This document shows positions 47,301 through 61,186 of a stretch of 64,000 bases of DNA, one piece after another. A program made the translations under genes and the position numbers. The notes under the pieces were generated by a model that was not told the origin of the DNA, ran no database searches, and was given only the letters and a program-made list of their open reading frames with translations. Origin of the DNA: Phyto melanocephala (lineage: Eukaryota > Arthropoda > Insecta > Diptera > Rhinophoridae); the NCBI GenBank assembly GCA_941918925.1, contig OW799233.1:125078833-125142832 (forward strand). The letters run 5' to 3'. Positions within the stretch are counted from its first letter, which is position 1. Each line of letters opens with the position of its first letter.

Positions 47301-50300
47301 TTTCTATTTATTTTGCTTTCCATTCCCATTTGGCTTGTATTCCTTTCTTCTTGTAGTAATATTTTTTTGCTTGTACTCTTTGTGTGCTTTGGCATCCATC
47401 ATTTTCTATTTCTGTTTTTATACCCTTCACACAGTGAAAAAGGGTATATATAGGTTTGTCATTCCGTGTGAAATTTCTACAATTTTCATTTCCGACCCCA
47501 TAAAGTATATATTTTCTGAAAGATTATGAATAGGGGAGTCGATTAAGCTCTGTCAGTCTGTCCGTCTGACCGTCTGTCCGTGTGTATGTTGAAATCAACT
47601 TTTTGAAGCCCCCGACAGTAAAAGCGCTATATTCGGCCGTGCCGAATCTTATATACCCTTCACAACGTGTAGTCATGCAATAACAGTAAATTCACGTATG
47701 TATGTTAAAAAAAACAAAAAAAAAATAAAAAATAAAAAAAAAATTTAAAAAAAAAATTAAAAAAAAAAAAATAAAAAAAAATAATAATAAAAATATATAT
47801 AATATATTAAATAAAAAATAAAAAAAAAATAAAAAAAAAATTAAAAAAAAAAATTTTAAAAAAATTTAAAAAAAAATTTTTTTGCCTCAGCTGGGATTCG
47901 ATGCCACGTTTTCTCTAACCAGTATACACGTTTGTATGTATGTATGTTGTTGTTGTAATGTTGTTTTTATGAAAAGAAAATCGAGGTGGTCGTGGGTTTT
48001 TGCTCATATCTCAGTTGTTTATGTACCGATGTTTCTGATTTTCAATACCGATCTACTCCCGAATATTTCTGATATTTTAATACCTTACCTGGGTCCAACC
48101 TATGTCGGGGGGCTTCAAAAAGGTGATTTCAACATACACACGGACAGTCGGTCAGACGGACAGACGGACAGACGGTCAGGGCTTAATCGACTCCTCTATT
48201 CATAAGCTTTCAGAAAATATATACTTTATGGGGTCGGAAATGAAAATTGTAGAAATTTCACACGGAATGACAAACCTATATATACCCTTTTTCACTGTGT
48301 GAAGGGTATAAAAAGTATCACACAAAACAAAGAACGAATGTAAAAAATTCATTGAGAAAACAGTACCTACATACATTGTTTTTATTTTCCAAAGTTTTTT
48401 TATTTATTTTGCTTTCCATTCCCATTTGGCTTGTATTCCTTTCTTCTTGTAGTAATATTTTTTTGCTTGTACTCTTTGTGTGCTTTGGCATCCATCATTT
48501 TCTATTTCTGTTTTTATACCCTTCACACAGTGAAAAAGGGTATATATAGGTTTGTCATTCCGTGTGAAATTTCTACAATTTTCATTTCCGACCCCATAAA
48601 GTATATATTTTCTGAAAGATTATGAATAGGGGAGTCGATTAAGCTCTGTCAGTCTGTCCGTCTGACCGTCTGTCCGTGTGTATGTTGAAATCAACTTTTT
48701 GAAGCCCCCGACATCGCTTGGACCCCAGTGAGGTATTAAAATATCAGAAATATTCGGGAGTAGATCGGTATTGAAAATCAGAAACATCGGTACATAAACA
48801 ACTGAGATATGAGCAAAAACCCACGACCACCTCGATTTTTTTTTCACAAAAACAACATTACAACAACAACATACAAACGTGTATACTGGTTAGAGAAAAC
48901 GTGGCATCGAATCCCAGCTGAGCCAAAAAAAAATTTTTTAATTTTTTTTTATTTTTAATTTTTTTTTATTTTTTTTTATTTTTAATTTAATATATTATTT
49001 ATATTTTTATTATTTTTTTTTTTAAATTTTTTTTTTTAAATTTTTTTTTAAATTTTTTTTTTGTTTTATATTTATTATATATATTTTAATTATTTTTTTT
49101 TTTAAATTTTTTTTGTTTTATATTTATTATATATATTTTAATTATTTTTTTTTTTAAATTTTTTTTGTTTTATATTTATTATATATATTTTAATTATTTT
49201 TTTAAAAAAATTTTTTTTTAATTTTTTTTTTTAATTTTTTTAAATTTTTTTTTTTTTTTCTTTTAACATACATACGTAAAGTTATAATTTTAAAATGGGT
49301 TGTTTATATATGTATGTTTTTTTTATATGTATGTACGTATTTTATATGGGATGAATGGTGATACAAACTACTGTTATTGCATGACTACACGTTGTGAAGG
49401 GTATATAAGATTCGGCACGGCCGAATATAGCGCTCTTACTAGTTTCACTTAGTATTAGCTTAAGATGAAATTTTCTGTTCAACATTAATTTAATTGTTTT
49501 AATGAGGTCATACATAACGTGTAACATAATACAACACTATTCGCAGTGTATTCAGGTTATTTAGTTTTAAAGTGCCCTTAAGTTACTTTAACGTTACTTG
49601 TAAGACATTATTGTAAATATTTTTTTTATAATTGAGCATTAATTTTTTATTTTTTCGTTGTGCAGAAAAACAAAATCATAGAATGGTACATGTCTTTTGC
49701 TTTTTATTAATAACAAAACAAATTATAAAATTATGTAAATTTAATTGTATGTTTAATAGTCTATATATACCATTAAAATATTTGTTAATCTACGTATGTA
49801 CATACTTACTGCCGTATTCATAAAAAATATTTTTGGTTTATTGAAGGCTTATTTAACAAATTTCTGTACATCTGTCAAATAAGCCCTTAATAAGGCTAAA
49901 ATATTTTTTATGAATACGGCAGTTAGTATATTAACCATTTTTTTACAATAGTTCTTACATAGTTTTCCGACAATTGGAAAGTCGTTACACCATTTTGGTT
50001 CTTTTTTTTTTATTAATAACTCTTTGCTTTCAAGTTGAATCTTGAGTAACTGCAATTTTTTCTTGCGGTGGCAAAATCCTTAAAACTTTTTCTAGGTCAA
50101 AATCTTAAACTGAGTTAATTTTAGGTTAGAATATCTAAATAAAAAAATTTTCTTGATAGTATTTCACATAACCTAAAATATATGTGACATCGTGGCGTAG
50201 ACTAGGTTTCAGATTTATTGCTACGAGCCTATTTCTTTTATTATTTTCGACGCCTTTATTGATTTTGAATTTTTGCATAGTTAACTGAGTTCTGCTGGTC

Positions 50301-53300
50301 AAGTCCTTTCATTTCATACTTTTATTAATGGGGTAAGGAAATAAATTAACTGTCATTTTGTCTCAGATGTTATCTTAAATTTTTCACTACTACTGGCTAA
50401 GCCCTTTTAATTGTTACCAATATTGAGATGGTCAATTTTTAATTACTTGATTTGACAAATATTTATATTTTTGTATGACATTTTGTAGTGGCGGCAATTA
50501 TGATATTAAAATTTATTTTATTTATTTATTTTATTTGATATCCTTATTGACCATCTCGATTATTTAGAGGCAAAAACATCGACTTTCGTTTGTAGATTTA
50601 AGGAAAAACACCAAAGCAGTTGTAGTTTAGTACTTATATCTTACGTAGTTAACAATCAGCCATTTTTTAACAAGGCTATGGCTTGTAATTTGATATCTTT
50701 GGCGTGTCTAAAAATTAATTAGTAGCTTAAGGAACTTGATATTAAAAAAAAAAAATTATATATTTTTTTCAAAAAATTTATGCCTATAACTTTGCCGATC
50801 AGCTATATGTCTATAGATTATCCGAATGTTGATTCTAGTTGTAAAAACAACGGAGGTCGTGTTGATTAGCTCATATCCCAGAAAGTTATAGGACGATTGT
50901 GCTGGTTTTCAATAGCAATTAATTCCCGAATATTTCCAATAGACTTATATCACATTCATGTTTGTGCAACATGTGGGGACTGTGAAAAGTTGATTGCAAC
51001 CAACACGCCGACAGACGAATATCGCTTAATCGACTTATTAATACGCTTTAAAAAAAATTAATCTGTATGGTGTGCGAAATGACTATTGTAGAAATTTTTA
51101 AAAAATAAGTGAATTTAAGCAATTTATAAGAAATTTGGGGAAATTATATGAGTCACTTATCAAATTTAAGTTTTTCAAAATCAATTATCCGTCATTAAAA
51201 ATAATATTATCTACTCATTAACGTAAGTAATTTCAATGATACATTTCATGAGGAATTTAATATTCATATAGAGATGATTTTCAATCTACTCATTAATTTT
51301 ATAACAATTTAGATTCTAATTTAAACCTTATCGAAGTTGCAAATTTATTTGTGTTTTTATACCCTTCACCTGTGGTGCACAAGGGTATATATAGCTTTGT
51401 CATTCCGTTTGTAATTTCTACAATTTTCATTTCCGAAAGCTTATGAATAGAGGAGTCGATTAAGCCCTGACCGTCTGTCCGTCTGCCCGTCTGTCAGTGT
51501 GTTGGTTGAAATCAACTTTTAGAAGCAACTATATGTTCCTCAGATCTGTATATGGTATCAATCTCTTGGAAATATCCAGGAATGAATCGCTATTGAAATT
51601 CAGCACAATCGCCCCATAACTTTCTGAGATATGAGCAAAAAACCACGACCACCTCGTTTTTTTCACAATTACAACAACAACATACATACATACATATATG
51701 TAAAAAACATACCAAACAAAAAAAATTACAAAAAAAAATATTAAAAATAAGAAAAAAATAATAAAAAAAACTACAAAAAAAAATTTAAAAAAAATTTAAA
51801 AAAAAAATTTAAAAAAAATTTTTTTAAATTTTTCTAAAAAAATTTGTATTGTCATAATGTCATAATTTTTCAAAATTTTAAAAATGCTTAAAATTATACA
51901 ATAAGTAATACATTACTTTTAATAAATTCCAAAGGTTTTTGGAAATATTCCAAATATGACTTCTTGTGAATACAGGAAATATTCGGATCGCAGTTAAAAT
52001 AAAATAAGTTAATGACTTAATAAGGACGAAATAAAAATTTTAACTTTAAAGGTATGCCATTAGACTAGATCCGGCCAAAATTTAACCAAACGTTTGTGCC
52101 TTTTTATAAGTGGCAAGATTAGTTTTTTAAGCATTTGTATTGATATAATTCATAGCATGCAATTGCAGCTCTCTTTAAATCACTTTTATATATCTGCCAT
52201 ATTCTACAATTTTTAAAAAAATGTATTCGATTTCCCATACTCGTACATTTTGTCAACAAAAAATGTAATTTTATAAATAAGTGTTGAAAATTTTTTAAAA
52301 ATCATTCTTTAGCTAGTCTCTTCACATTTAATACTTCATTAAGTAAGCGATATTGTGTGCGATTAATTTGATTGTTTTTCTAGATCCAAAATTTTATTTC
52401 AAGACTAAACTAAAATTCAAGGCAAACTCATTCACCAGGTGATACGTCAGCTGATTATCTTTTTCTTAACTTATTTAAAACATCAGCTGTCAAAGTCCAT
52501 AGATGTAAAACAGTTCTCTTGCTTCTCTCATTTATTTCAAATGTCAAACTTTATATATAAAAAACATAAGCAAAAAAAGTTCATTCGAAAGATTAATTTT
52601 TTGATCACTATTTTCATCATTGCTTGCAGTATTTTGCAAATAGCGCGAGTATTGGTGTATCGACGAAGACTTTTGACTTTTGACATATCTCCAAAGAAAA
52701 ATATCCAGTGATGTGCTATTACACAATCTAGGCAACCAGCTGACAAAAAATAATTTCTCAATTAAGCCATTGTCGCTCGTTGTGAGTGCTGCCTTCGTCA
52801 TTGGCTTTAATTTAACGCATTAAAATATCTGTTATCATTGCACATACTGCGTAGTGCTCCCCATTAAAGGCTATGTTCTGCCTGGTGTAATTTTTAAAGA
52901 AGTACAGACTGATAATTCTAGTAGTCCATATATAACATTTCTATGAAATAATCAGCAGCTCAAAAATCTCCTCGTTTGCTTTTTTTGGTACTCAATACTC
53001 TAAACATAACTCAATAACATAACTTTTCGAATTTTTGTAATAAGTTTATAAAAAGCGCATTCTTGCTGAGACATCCTTTACTACATTCTATATACGGGCG
53101 TATCGCGATTTTTAATGAAATCGCGTTTTTTACGCTTTCTCGTAGTCCACATACAAACACATCACCCCTAGGGTGATGTACTCGGTTTTACAACCGGTGG
53201 AAAACCGGTTTTTTACTCTTTCAGCTGGCGGTTTTTTCCAAATGTCAATTTTTCGAATGTCGAATACACCGGTTTTTTTAGTCACAAAAACCGGTTTTTT

Positions 53301-56300
53301 CATTTTTAGTTTTAAGTTCATTTATCTTTGTAACCTAACGTACCATACTATACCATACTATATTTATTGCTCAAAAAATCAGAAAAGTTATTAAATACTC
53401 TTCCATAATATTGTAAGAAATTTATTTGTTGTTTCAAAAACAAATGTAAAATAATAAAAAAAAAAATTAGGCTTAAATATCATTTGTTTTAAATGGAGAG
53501 CAGGTATTTTATACGTTGCACAGAGGAGTATTTGGCCTGAAAGGCTGGCCACAATTATTAACGTGTTTTTTGAATTAAAAGTTCTGGTTTTTGATAGTTT
53601 TAGTTGTAGTATGATATAAGAAATCTAGTAGCAGATTTTGAAAAACACTGCGCAAAAAAAAAATTTTGTCTCTCCTAGAAATAAAAGTATGTGGACTATA
53701 TGGATTTTGATGCCCTTAATTCAAATCTGTTTTCCGTTTTTCTCTATTACGTAAGGATTTGATTTAAAAGGCGTGGCATATTTCACCCCCTAAATCATTG
53801 GGTTGCCTAATATATTTAATCATAACTTGTAAACGGGTTCTCCGATTTTATTAGGAGGAGAATCAGAAGATGCACCGGAAAATTCTGCTTAAACTAACCA
53901 AACACATTTCTTTTCTATCTATTACTATTTCGAAGTTATTAAAAATGTAATGGCGAAAAAAAAATTTTCCTGCAAAATTCGTCAAATTTTTTGTTTTCAA
54001 AATGCCATAAAAAAAATTTAAGAACCAAAAATTTTAATTTTTATAATTTTTCCAAAAGCCACGTTCCTAAAGAATAAAAGTAGGTATAAATAGTAAAACT
54101 CAATTAACAAATGTTGATTTTAAACTCATTCTTTATAGACTGTATGTACATGCATACGGTCTAATTAAAAAAAATTTTTTTTTTTTAAATTGTAAGGCTC
54201 TTATAAAACAGTTTTTTTTAATGAAAAAAGGCTTTATTATATTTATTTTATATTATTTAATACATAATATACGAAAAAGTTAAACAAATAAAAATTCCTT
54301 AATAGTTATTATGTCGTATATATATCCTTATAAGCTGCATCATCGGTATCAGGAAGAAGAAGTGTGATGGTTTTTGATGAAAAAGCTTTTTTATTAATCC
54401 GTTGTCTTTGCGTACTGCAGCTTATAAAAGGGTCACTGCTCAGAAATAACCTATTTAAGACATTTCGATTTGTATCGCTTCTGCTAAATTTCCTAGAATA
54501 ATTTGTACGATATAATCGTAAGGGCTTATTTCTGGCCTCGGCAGCTTCTGCTGACAATTGGATAGTAGCCTGATACCTGGGTGCCCATGTATTTTTTATG
54601 TACCTATATTTATTTTTTATAAACTTATTTTGGTAATAAATGCTTTTAATAATTATTCCTATTAGGTACGGTATATATATTTTTTTAACATATAATGTTT
54701 TGTAGAGCAGGTATATAAAAATATCCTTTATGGGGATGCGTGGGACATTACCTTATAACTATTATGGGTAATAAAGAATTTTTCAAATTTATAATTATAG
54801 TCAGGTTTTAACATTGTGAAGTGTTAAAAGTGATGCGAATAACAGTTAAAATAAATAATTAGAAATACATAAAAGTTTATGACGATATAAATGTATAAAA
54901 AAAAGTGCCTGATGAGCAAAAATAGAAGAAATGTAAAAATTTAAAAAAATCGTCAAAAATAATGGCGCAAACTTGCGCACACTTTTTTTTTTGTTTCTAA
55001 AATTAGAGATTTCAGATTTTATTGTGGTATCAAACACAATTCGTAGAGATGCTAACCTCACTTTCAAAAACCTCTTCCTTTTCTTTTTTTGCAAAAAAAG
55101 TGCATAATTTTTTTTTTTTAGCTTTTGTACTGATTGTTTCAACATGCATATTCAACATATTTCAATTTTTTTTACTTTTTTAAATAACTTTTGATTGAAC
55201 CTTTCAGCGAAAAAAAAAAATATTGTTAAACCTTTATTCGTTTGGCCGCAAAAAAAAATATCAAATAAACATCCAGAAACCGAAAAAAAATTTAAATCTC
55301 ATACAATTGTCTTCACTTTCCTGACTTTAGCAGGGTCTCAGAGCTACAAATCGCAACAAAAAAAGTCTTGAAAATTTACAATATAATGTAAAATATTGTT
55401 GTCTGTCGAGCTGCGTACTTAGTTTTTAAGATTTCTTAAAATTCAGTTTTGCCTTTTTGGCCAGCTTTTCAGGTCAAATATTCCTCTGTGCGTTGCTGCG
55501 TTTTTAATTTGCTGTGATAATCAGCTGTTCAGTTAAGTTTTTTGACCAAAATATTGTACTTTGCAATACTTTTTGATCTCAATTTCGAATTTCATAATAT
55601 TTTGCTTCTACGAAATCTAGCGACTTGTACTAAAGACTACCCAAAGCTTTACTAATATCACTGATAACATATGACTTGTATACTAAAATAGTTTGGCAAA
55701 GAAAGGGTCATTATTACAACTTGCCTACAAAGTTAATGTTAGTTAAAGGTAAATTTGACTACAGTGAGCAGTAAAGTGACTTTTGAATATTCTTTATTAT
55801 TACAACCTCCTGTAACAAAGTTTTTTTTTTTATTTTAAATAACGTCATTTTATAATAATGCCATTGAATGTGTGTCAACTCAAAATGCAATTAAACCATA
55901 AAACAAACTAGTTGATACCTATATATGTATCTCTGTCATGGGTATAAGAAAGAATTATATTTAATGTATTCGACCGGTTAACCGGTTTTTTCTAAATTTT
56001 CAAAAAAGCAACCGGTTTTTTTTTAATTCTAAATTTCAAACTATTTGAAAACCGGTTTCTTAAAAATGTCGAATAATCGATTGCCCTAATCACTCCTACA
56101 AAATTTTGTGAGCATGGTTGAAAATAACGAATTTATAGCCACATGAAAAAGAAGAATAAAACTCCGAACACATAGAAAAAATTATGCAAAAAATATAAGA
56201 TAGTTGAATACATTTTTTGTTTACAAAAATAACTAACTAAAATAACGCACTAGCAACTTAAATTTCTTGGAATTCAAGAATTTTAGAATTTTAAAATTAA

Positions 56301-59300
56301 TGTTTTATAAAAACATATAAAACAGAGTTGCCACTTAATAAAAAGGACAATTAATTTATTTTGAATGTTACACTTTTTCATTTATTATCAGATACATTTT
56401 TAAAAGGTTTGTAACTAACAGAAAACACAGCGAAAAATTCTCCTTCACAGAAATAGAAATAGCACATAAACGTTATAGCTTAATGCAGAATCGAGTAGTC
56501 GAGATTCTACTGTATAATAATTGCATTTTAATCGCTTTGTATTTATTTTTTAACAGTTGTTTTTTTTATTAATGTGATATATTAGTAGTTGTACGTGCGT
56601 TTGTATGTTTGACTGTCTGAATGTCTATAAAATTTATTATTTTAATTTCATACATATTGTTGGAACTTTATAATTAAATTATTTTCTTTATCATCATAAA
56701 TAAGTGAAAATGTACATATAATACAAACGTGCATACATACATATGTATTTAGGTATATATTTTTTTTGGTATGTGATTTGTAACAATTGATGTGTATGTG
56801 TATTTCCATGAATGCAGATTAAATATCGCATGTCAAAAATTCCTAAACAGCCGTTGGTCATTAACAAGTACTTTGAGGTATTTATGTATAGTTAGTTATC
56901 TATGTATGTAATTTGTTCAAATAATAGCAGTTCAACTTTGCAATTCATCCATCTATTAATCGATAAAACATGCCTAGACTAGAACATGGCATTGTCTAAA
57001 GGAGCAAAGAATAGTATAAATAGTAATCAAAAAAAAAATTAAAAGAAAACTTAGATAATAAAAAATGCAATATTTTGTATGTATTTTTTAATACAGACAT
57101 ATCGTTAGCGAAAACAAACCAAAAACAAAAACATGTATTTATAACACTTAACGAGCCAATTGAAAATGGAAAATTTATTATTTGTTTTTAGTTTTTATTA
57201 TATTTTTTATTATATAGTCGAAATTTTTTTAAATTTTATTCAGGCTTGAGTTCAAGTGTTTTAGTATAACTTTAAAGGCAAAACTTAAACGTGTGATATC
57301 GAAGTAAGACACAAGAGGCAACTGTGATCATGTTTTTCTTCTACGAAAATAAAGTCGGTAACGCTGATAAATTGTAATTTATTATTTTGTTATTAACAGT
57401 AATCGCTATGGAATAATCTATTTATACTAAAATATGTATAACTTTCTTTTTTTACTCGTAACCAAAAATTTGGTGGGGACATATTAATTTTGTCATTCCG
57501 TTTGTAACACATCGAAATATCCCTTTAAGACCCCATAAAGTATATATATGTCCATCCGTCTCTCCGTCTGTTGAAAGGTCGGACCGAAAAAGCTAGTGGG
57601 CTCAAATTTTGCCAGAATATTTGTTTGGTATTGAAAATCGGCTAAATCGGAATATTAGGAAAAGAGTTATAGCTCGTAATGCAAGAGCAGGTCAAAAAAA
57701 ACAGTGTTTTTCCAACATCGAATAAAATGGAATTGTGTTCAAACGCATAAGCGTAGAGTCATAAAACTTCGAATTTATATTTTCTGAGTAAAAATAATAT
57801 TTTTTCTCTGAAAATTGTTTAAATCTATACATTAGGAAAGGAGTTATAGATCAAAATGTACGAAAAGTAATAACGCACAGTGTATTTTTCGGTATATTTA
57901 AAATTTAAAACGTAATATCACTGACAAAATTAGATGTATGATTCTGAAATTTTGTAGCCATTGCTCAAAGGCTTTGTAATAACGGGAAATAAATGTGACA
58001 CTCCCACTTTTACGCCCACCTCTCATAAAACGCTTTATCTCAAATTCATATAATTTCTCTATGAATAAAGATTTTAGAGAACAGAGAACTACATTGAACA
58101 AGAAGATAATTTTATCTAATGCAGCATCTAATATACACACATACATTAATACATATTTATTATTTCATTGTATGCAGCAAAAAAATTATTATATTTAAGG
58201 CTGTATCTAATGCAATTTAACGTAATTAACGCGATAATTATATTTTAAAACAAAACGATTGATTTTGTTTGAACACAATACTTTTAATACAATTTTACTT
58301 TAATGCAATTTTACTTTTCAATAAATTTATTTCTTTTAAACACTCGAATTGCAATATTTATAAAACAAACGATAGCACTTCTTGACCCGGCGGAAATTGC
58401 GCGTAAACTGTAATAAATTTATCAAAGCGTAGAGTTGTATTTAAAGCAAAAAATATATACTTTATGAGATCGAAAATGAAAATTGTAGAAATTCCACACG
58501 GAATGACAAACCTATAAAATAAGTATGTACCCTTGCACTCATTGTGAAGGGTATAATAACTATTAAAAAAAAAATAAGGTTATTTCTCGTTTAATTTTAA
58601 TAATAAAAAAGTGATTTACAATAAAAAAAACAAAGGATAACAGTTATTTTTATAAGAAAATATATCAAGTCTAAATTAAAGTATCAAAATCATAATCAGC
58701 AAATGTGCTAAGTCCAAAAAGATCTAACGGTACAACCTTTAAATAGTTGAATAATGACAAACAAACAAAATCTGTGTTTATAGATTTAAAAAAAAATTTA
58801 AAGGACAAAGTGACAACGTTATTTAAGCTTCCTGTAAAATTTCGAAAATAGGACTTGGGGAGTTTGCACACTTAGCTAACGATATGTGAATAGATAAATA
58901 CATAGATTGATAGAAATTAATGCCACATTATAGCCATAATCCATAATAATATATATTTTATAAAATTCTTAAAATTTAATTACTTAACAGCAATATTTAT
59001 TTAAATATATATAAATAAAAACGAATCAGTACTCTGTATCTCATCTCTCTAGTAAAAATATATTTTTATCCCTTAGAATCTTTTGTTATTTAGTTTTTTA
59101 TTATTATTATTTTTTAAACTATTTTAAAAATTGTCTCAGATTTACATACATATATTTCAACTGCCTTATTAATACGAATTCTCAAACGTTTACAAAGGGT
59201 TTATATTAAAACTATTTTTCTAAGGAAACTTGATGTATAAACGTTTCAGAAATAGAATAAAGCAGTAAATATATTAACAACAAGAAGAGAGATTCATTGG

Positions 59301-60137
59301 TAACTTTTACAATTATTTTTTCAATTATTTATAAGAAACAACTAGGTGTTTTTTCAAATTTTTCTTATTAAAAAAATAGCTGATATTTATAAAGGTTATT
59401 TTTTTAAACTTGTTTAATTTTGTAAGTTTTTATAGTTGTTGTTAATAAGTTTTTCTTTAGATAAGTATTATTAATGCGCATGCTTTTCTACTAACATTAA
59501 AAATAAAATCATTTTATAATCATCTAAATACTCATATTTATTTGCTAATTAGGTTCCCGCCTAAAATCAATTTTAGTTTTAGTTATTTTTTCCTTTGTAT
59601 TTGATATAACAATGGCTTAATATAAAAGAGAATATCTTGATTTTTAAGGAAATCTCGTTTCACGCCTAAAAAAATTAGTGAGCTATGGCTGAAAATAACG
59701 GATTTATAACCTCATTAAAAAGCTCTAACTTATTTCATACTTTTAAATTTTATTCAGTTTTTAACGAGATACGCCGTTTTTATATTAAGCCAGAGATATA
59801 TGTCTTTAACATTTACTATATATTTTATATAGCATTAATATAATTTTATTAAAAAAAATCTAATATTTTTTTGTTTTGTTTTGTAATTTATTCTTTAGGT
59901 AGAAGTTATGCCCTGGATAAGTAGTAAACATAATATGGGTTTTGCATTTAATCGCAGCACTTGGAATAGTATACGAAAATGTCGTCAACATTTTTGTTCC
60001 TATGATGATTATAATTGGGATTGGTCATTGCAACATGTATCGCAACAATGTTTACAACACAAATTACATGCAATGATTGTTAAGGGACCTAGAGTTTTTC
60101 ATATTGGAGAATGGTGAGCAAAAAATAATTATTATTA

Positions 60138-60172
<35 letters not shown>

Positions 60173-61155
60173 ATATATAAAAGTGAAACTCTGTGTGTGT
60201 GTGTGTTAGCTATAGACTCCGAAACTGTAAAACCGATCGGGCTCAAACTTTGGTAAGTTGTTGTACACATGCCAGGGAGTGTTTATGGGTGGAAAAAAAT
60301 GGGCGGGGCAACGCCCATAAAAATTAGTTATCAGTTTTAGCTACTTGCACTTGACCGATTTTTCTGAAACTTTGCACACATATAGAGCTGTCATGACTAA
60401 ATAATTTTGTGATTATAAAAGTGGGCAGGGCCACGCCCATGAAAAAAAGTTATAATTTTGAGGTACTTCCAATAGACCGATTTTTCTAAAACTGTGCACA
60501 CATATTGAGCTGTCATAACTTTACAATTTCGTGATTAGAAAAGTGGGCAGTGCCATGCCCATAAAAAAAGTTATAATTTTCAGCTACTTAAACTTCACCG
60601 ATCTTTCTAAAACTTTTCACATGCATATTGAAGTCTCATGGTTATACAATTTCGTGATTAGAAAAATGGGCAGGGCCACGCCCATAAAAAAAGATATAAT
60701 TTTGCGGTACTTGCTCTGGACCGATTTTTGTGAAACTTTGCACACATATGGAGTTGTCATGACTTTACAATTTCGTGATTAGAAAATTGGGCAGTGCCAC
60801 ACCCATAAGAAATAAATTATCATTTTCAGCTACTTGAACTTCACCGATTTTTCTGATACTTTGCACACATATTGAGCTGTCATGACTATGCAGTTTCGTG
60901 ATTAGAAAAGTGGGCAGGGCAACGCCCATTAAAAAAAGTTACAATTTCTAGTTTTTTGCACTTGATATTAAATTTAAATTCACAACAACAACGCGCGCCG
61001 GGCTTTTCTAGTAGAATGATAAAAATCAAGCATTGCGCATGTTTGTTGTAATTTATAAAAACCAGCTCTTTCCTGTGCGATGACACATCAGCAAGCAAGT
61101 GATTGATATTACAAGTAAAAATTAAAAAAAGGAAATACTTAAAGTACTAAAATAA

Positions 61156-61186
<31 letters not shown>

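Noticed and set aside
47260..47529. Phe/Leu-rich hydrophobic ORF, duplicated at 48352-48625
   Set aside because: It runs from intron sequence into a family A repeat; the duplication comes from the 400-bp direct repeat, not from a gene pair.
47885..47930. tRNA-like A box and B box in family A copies (TGGCTCAGCTGGGATTCGA)
   Set aside because: The words resemble pol III A and B boxes but are nearly adjacent, without the 30-40 bp spacing a tRNA needs, and no cloverleaf can be drawn. It may be an old tRNA-derived trace, but is not supportable as an RNA gene.
49060..49260. Short T-rich tandem units as a possible regulatory array
   Set aside because: Low-complexity expansion of the family A middle; no distinct motif.
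54846..55145. 99-codon minus-strand ORF
   Set aside because: Lys/Phe homopolymer-like composition from A/T-rich DNA; no homology seen.
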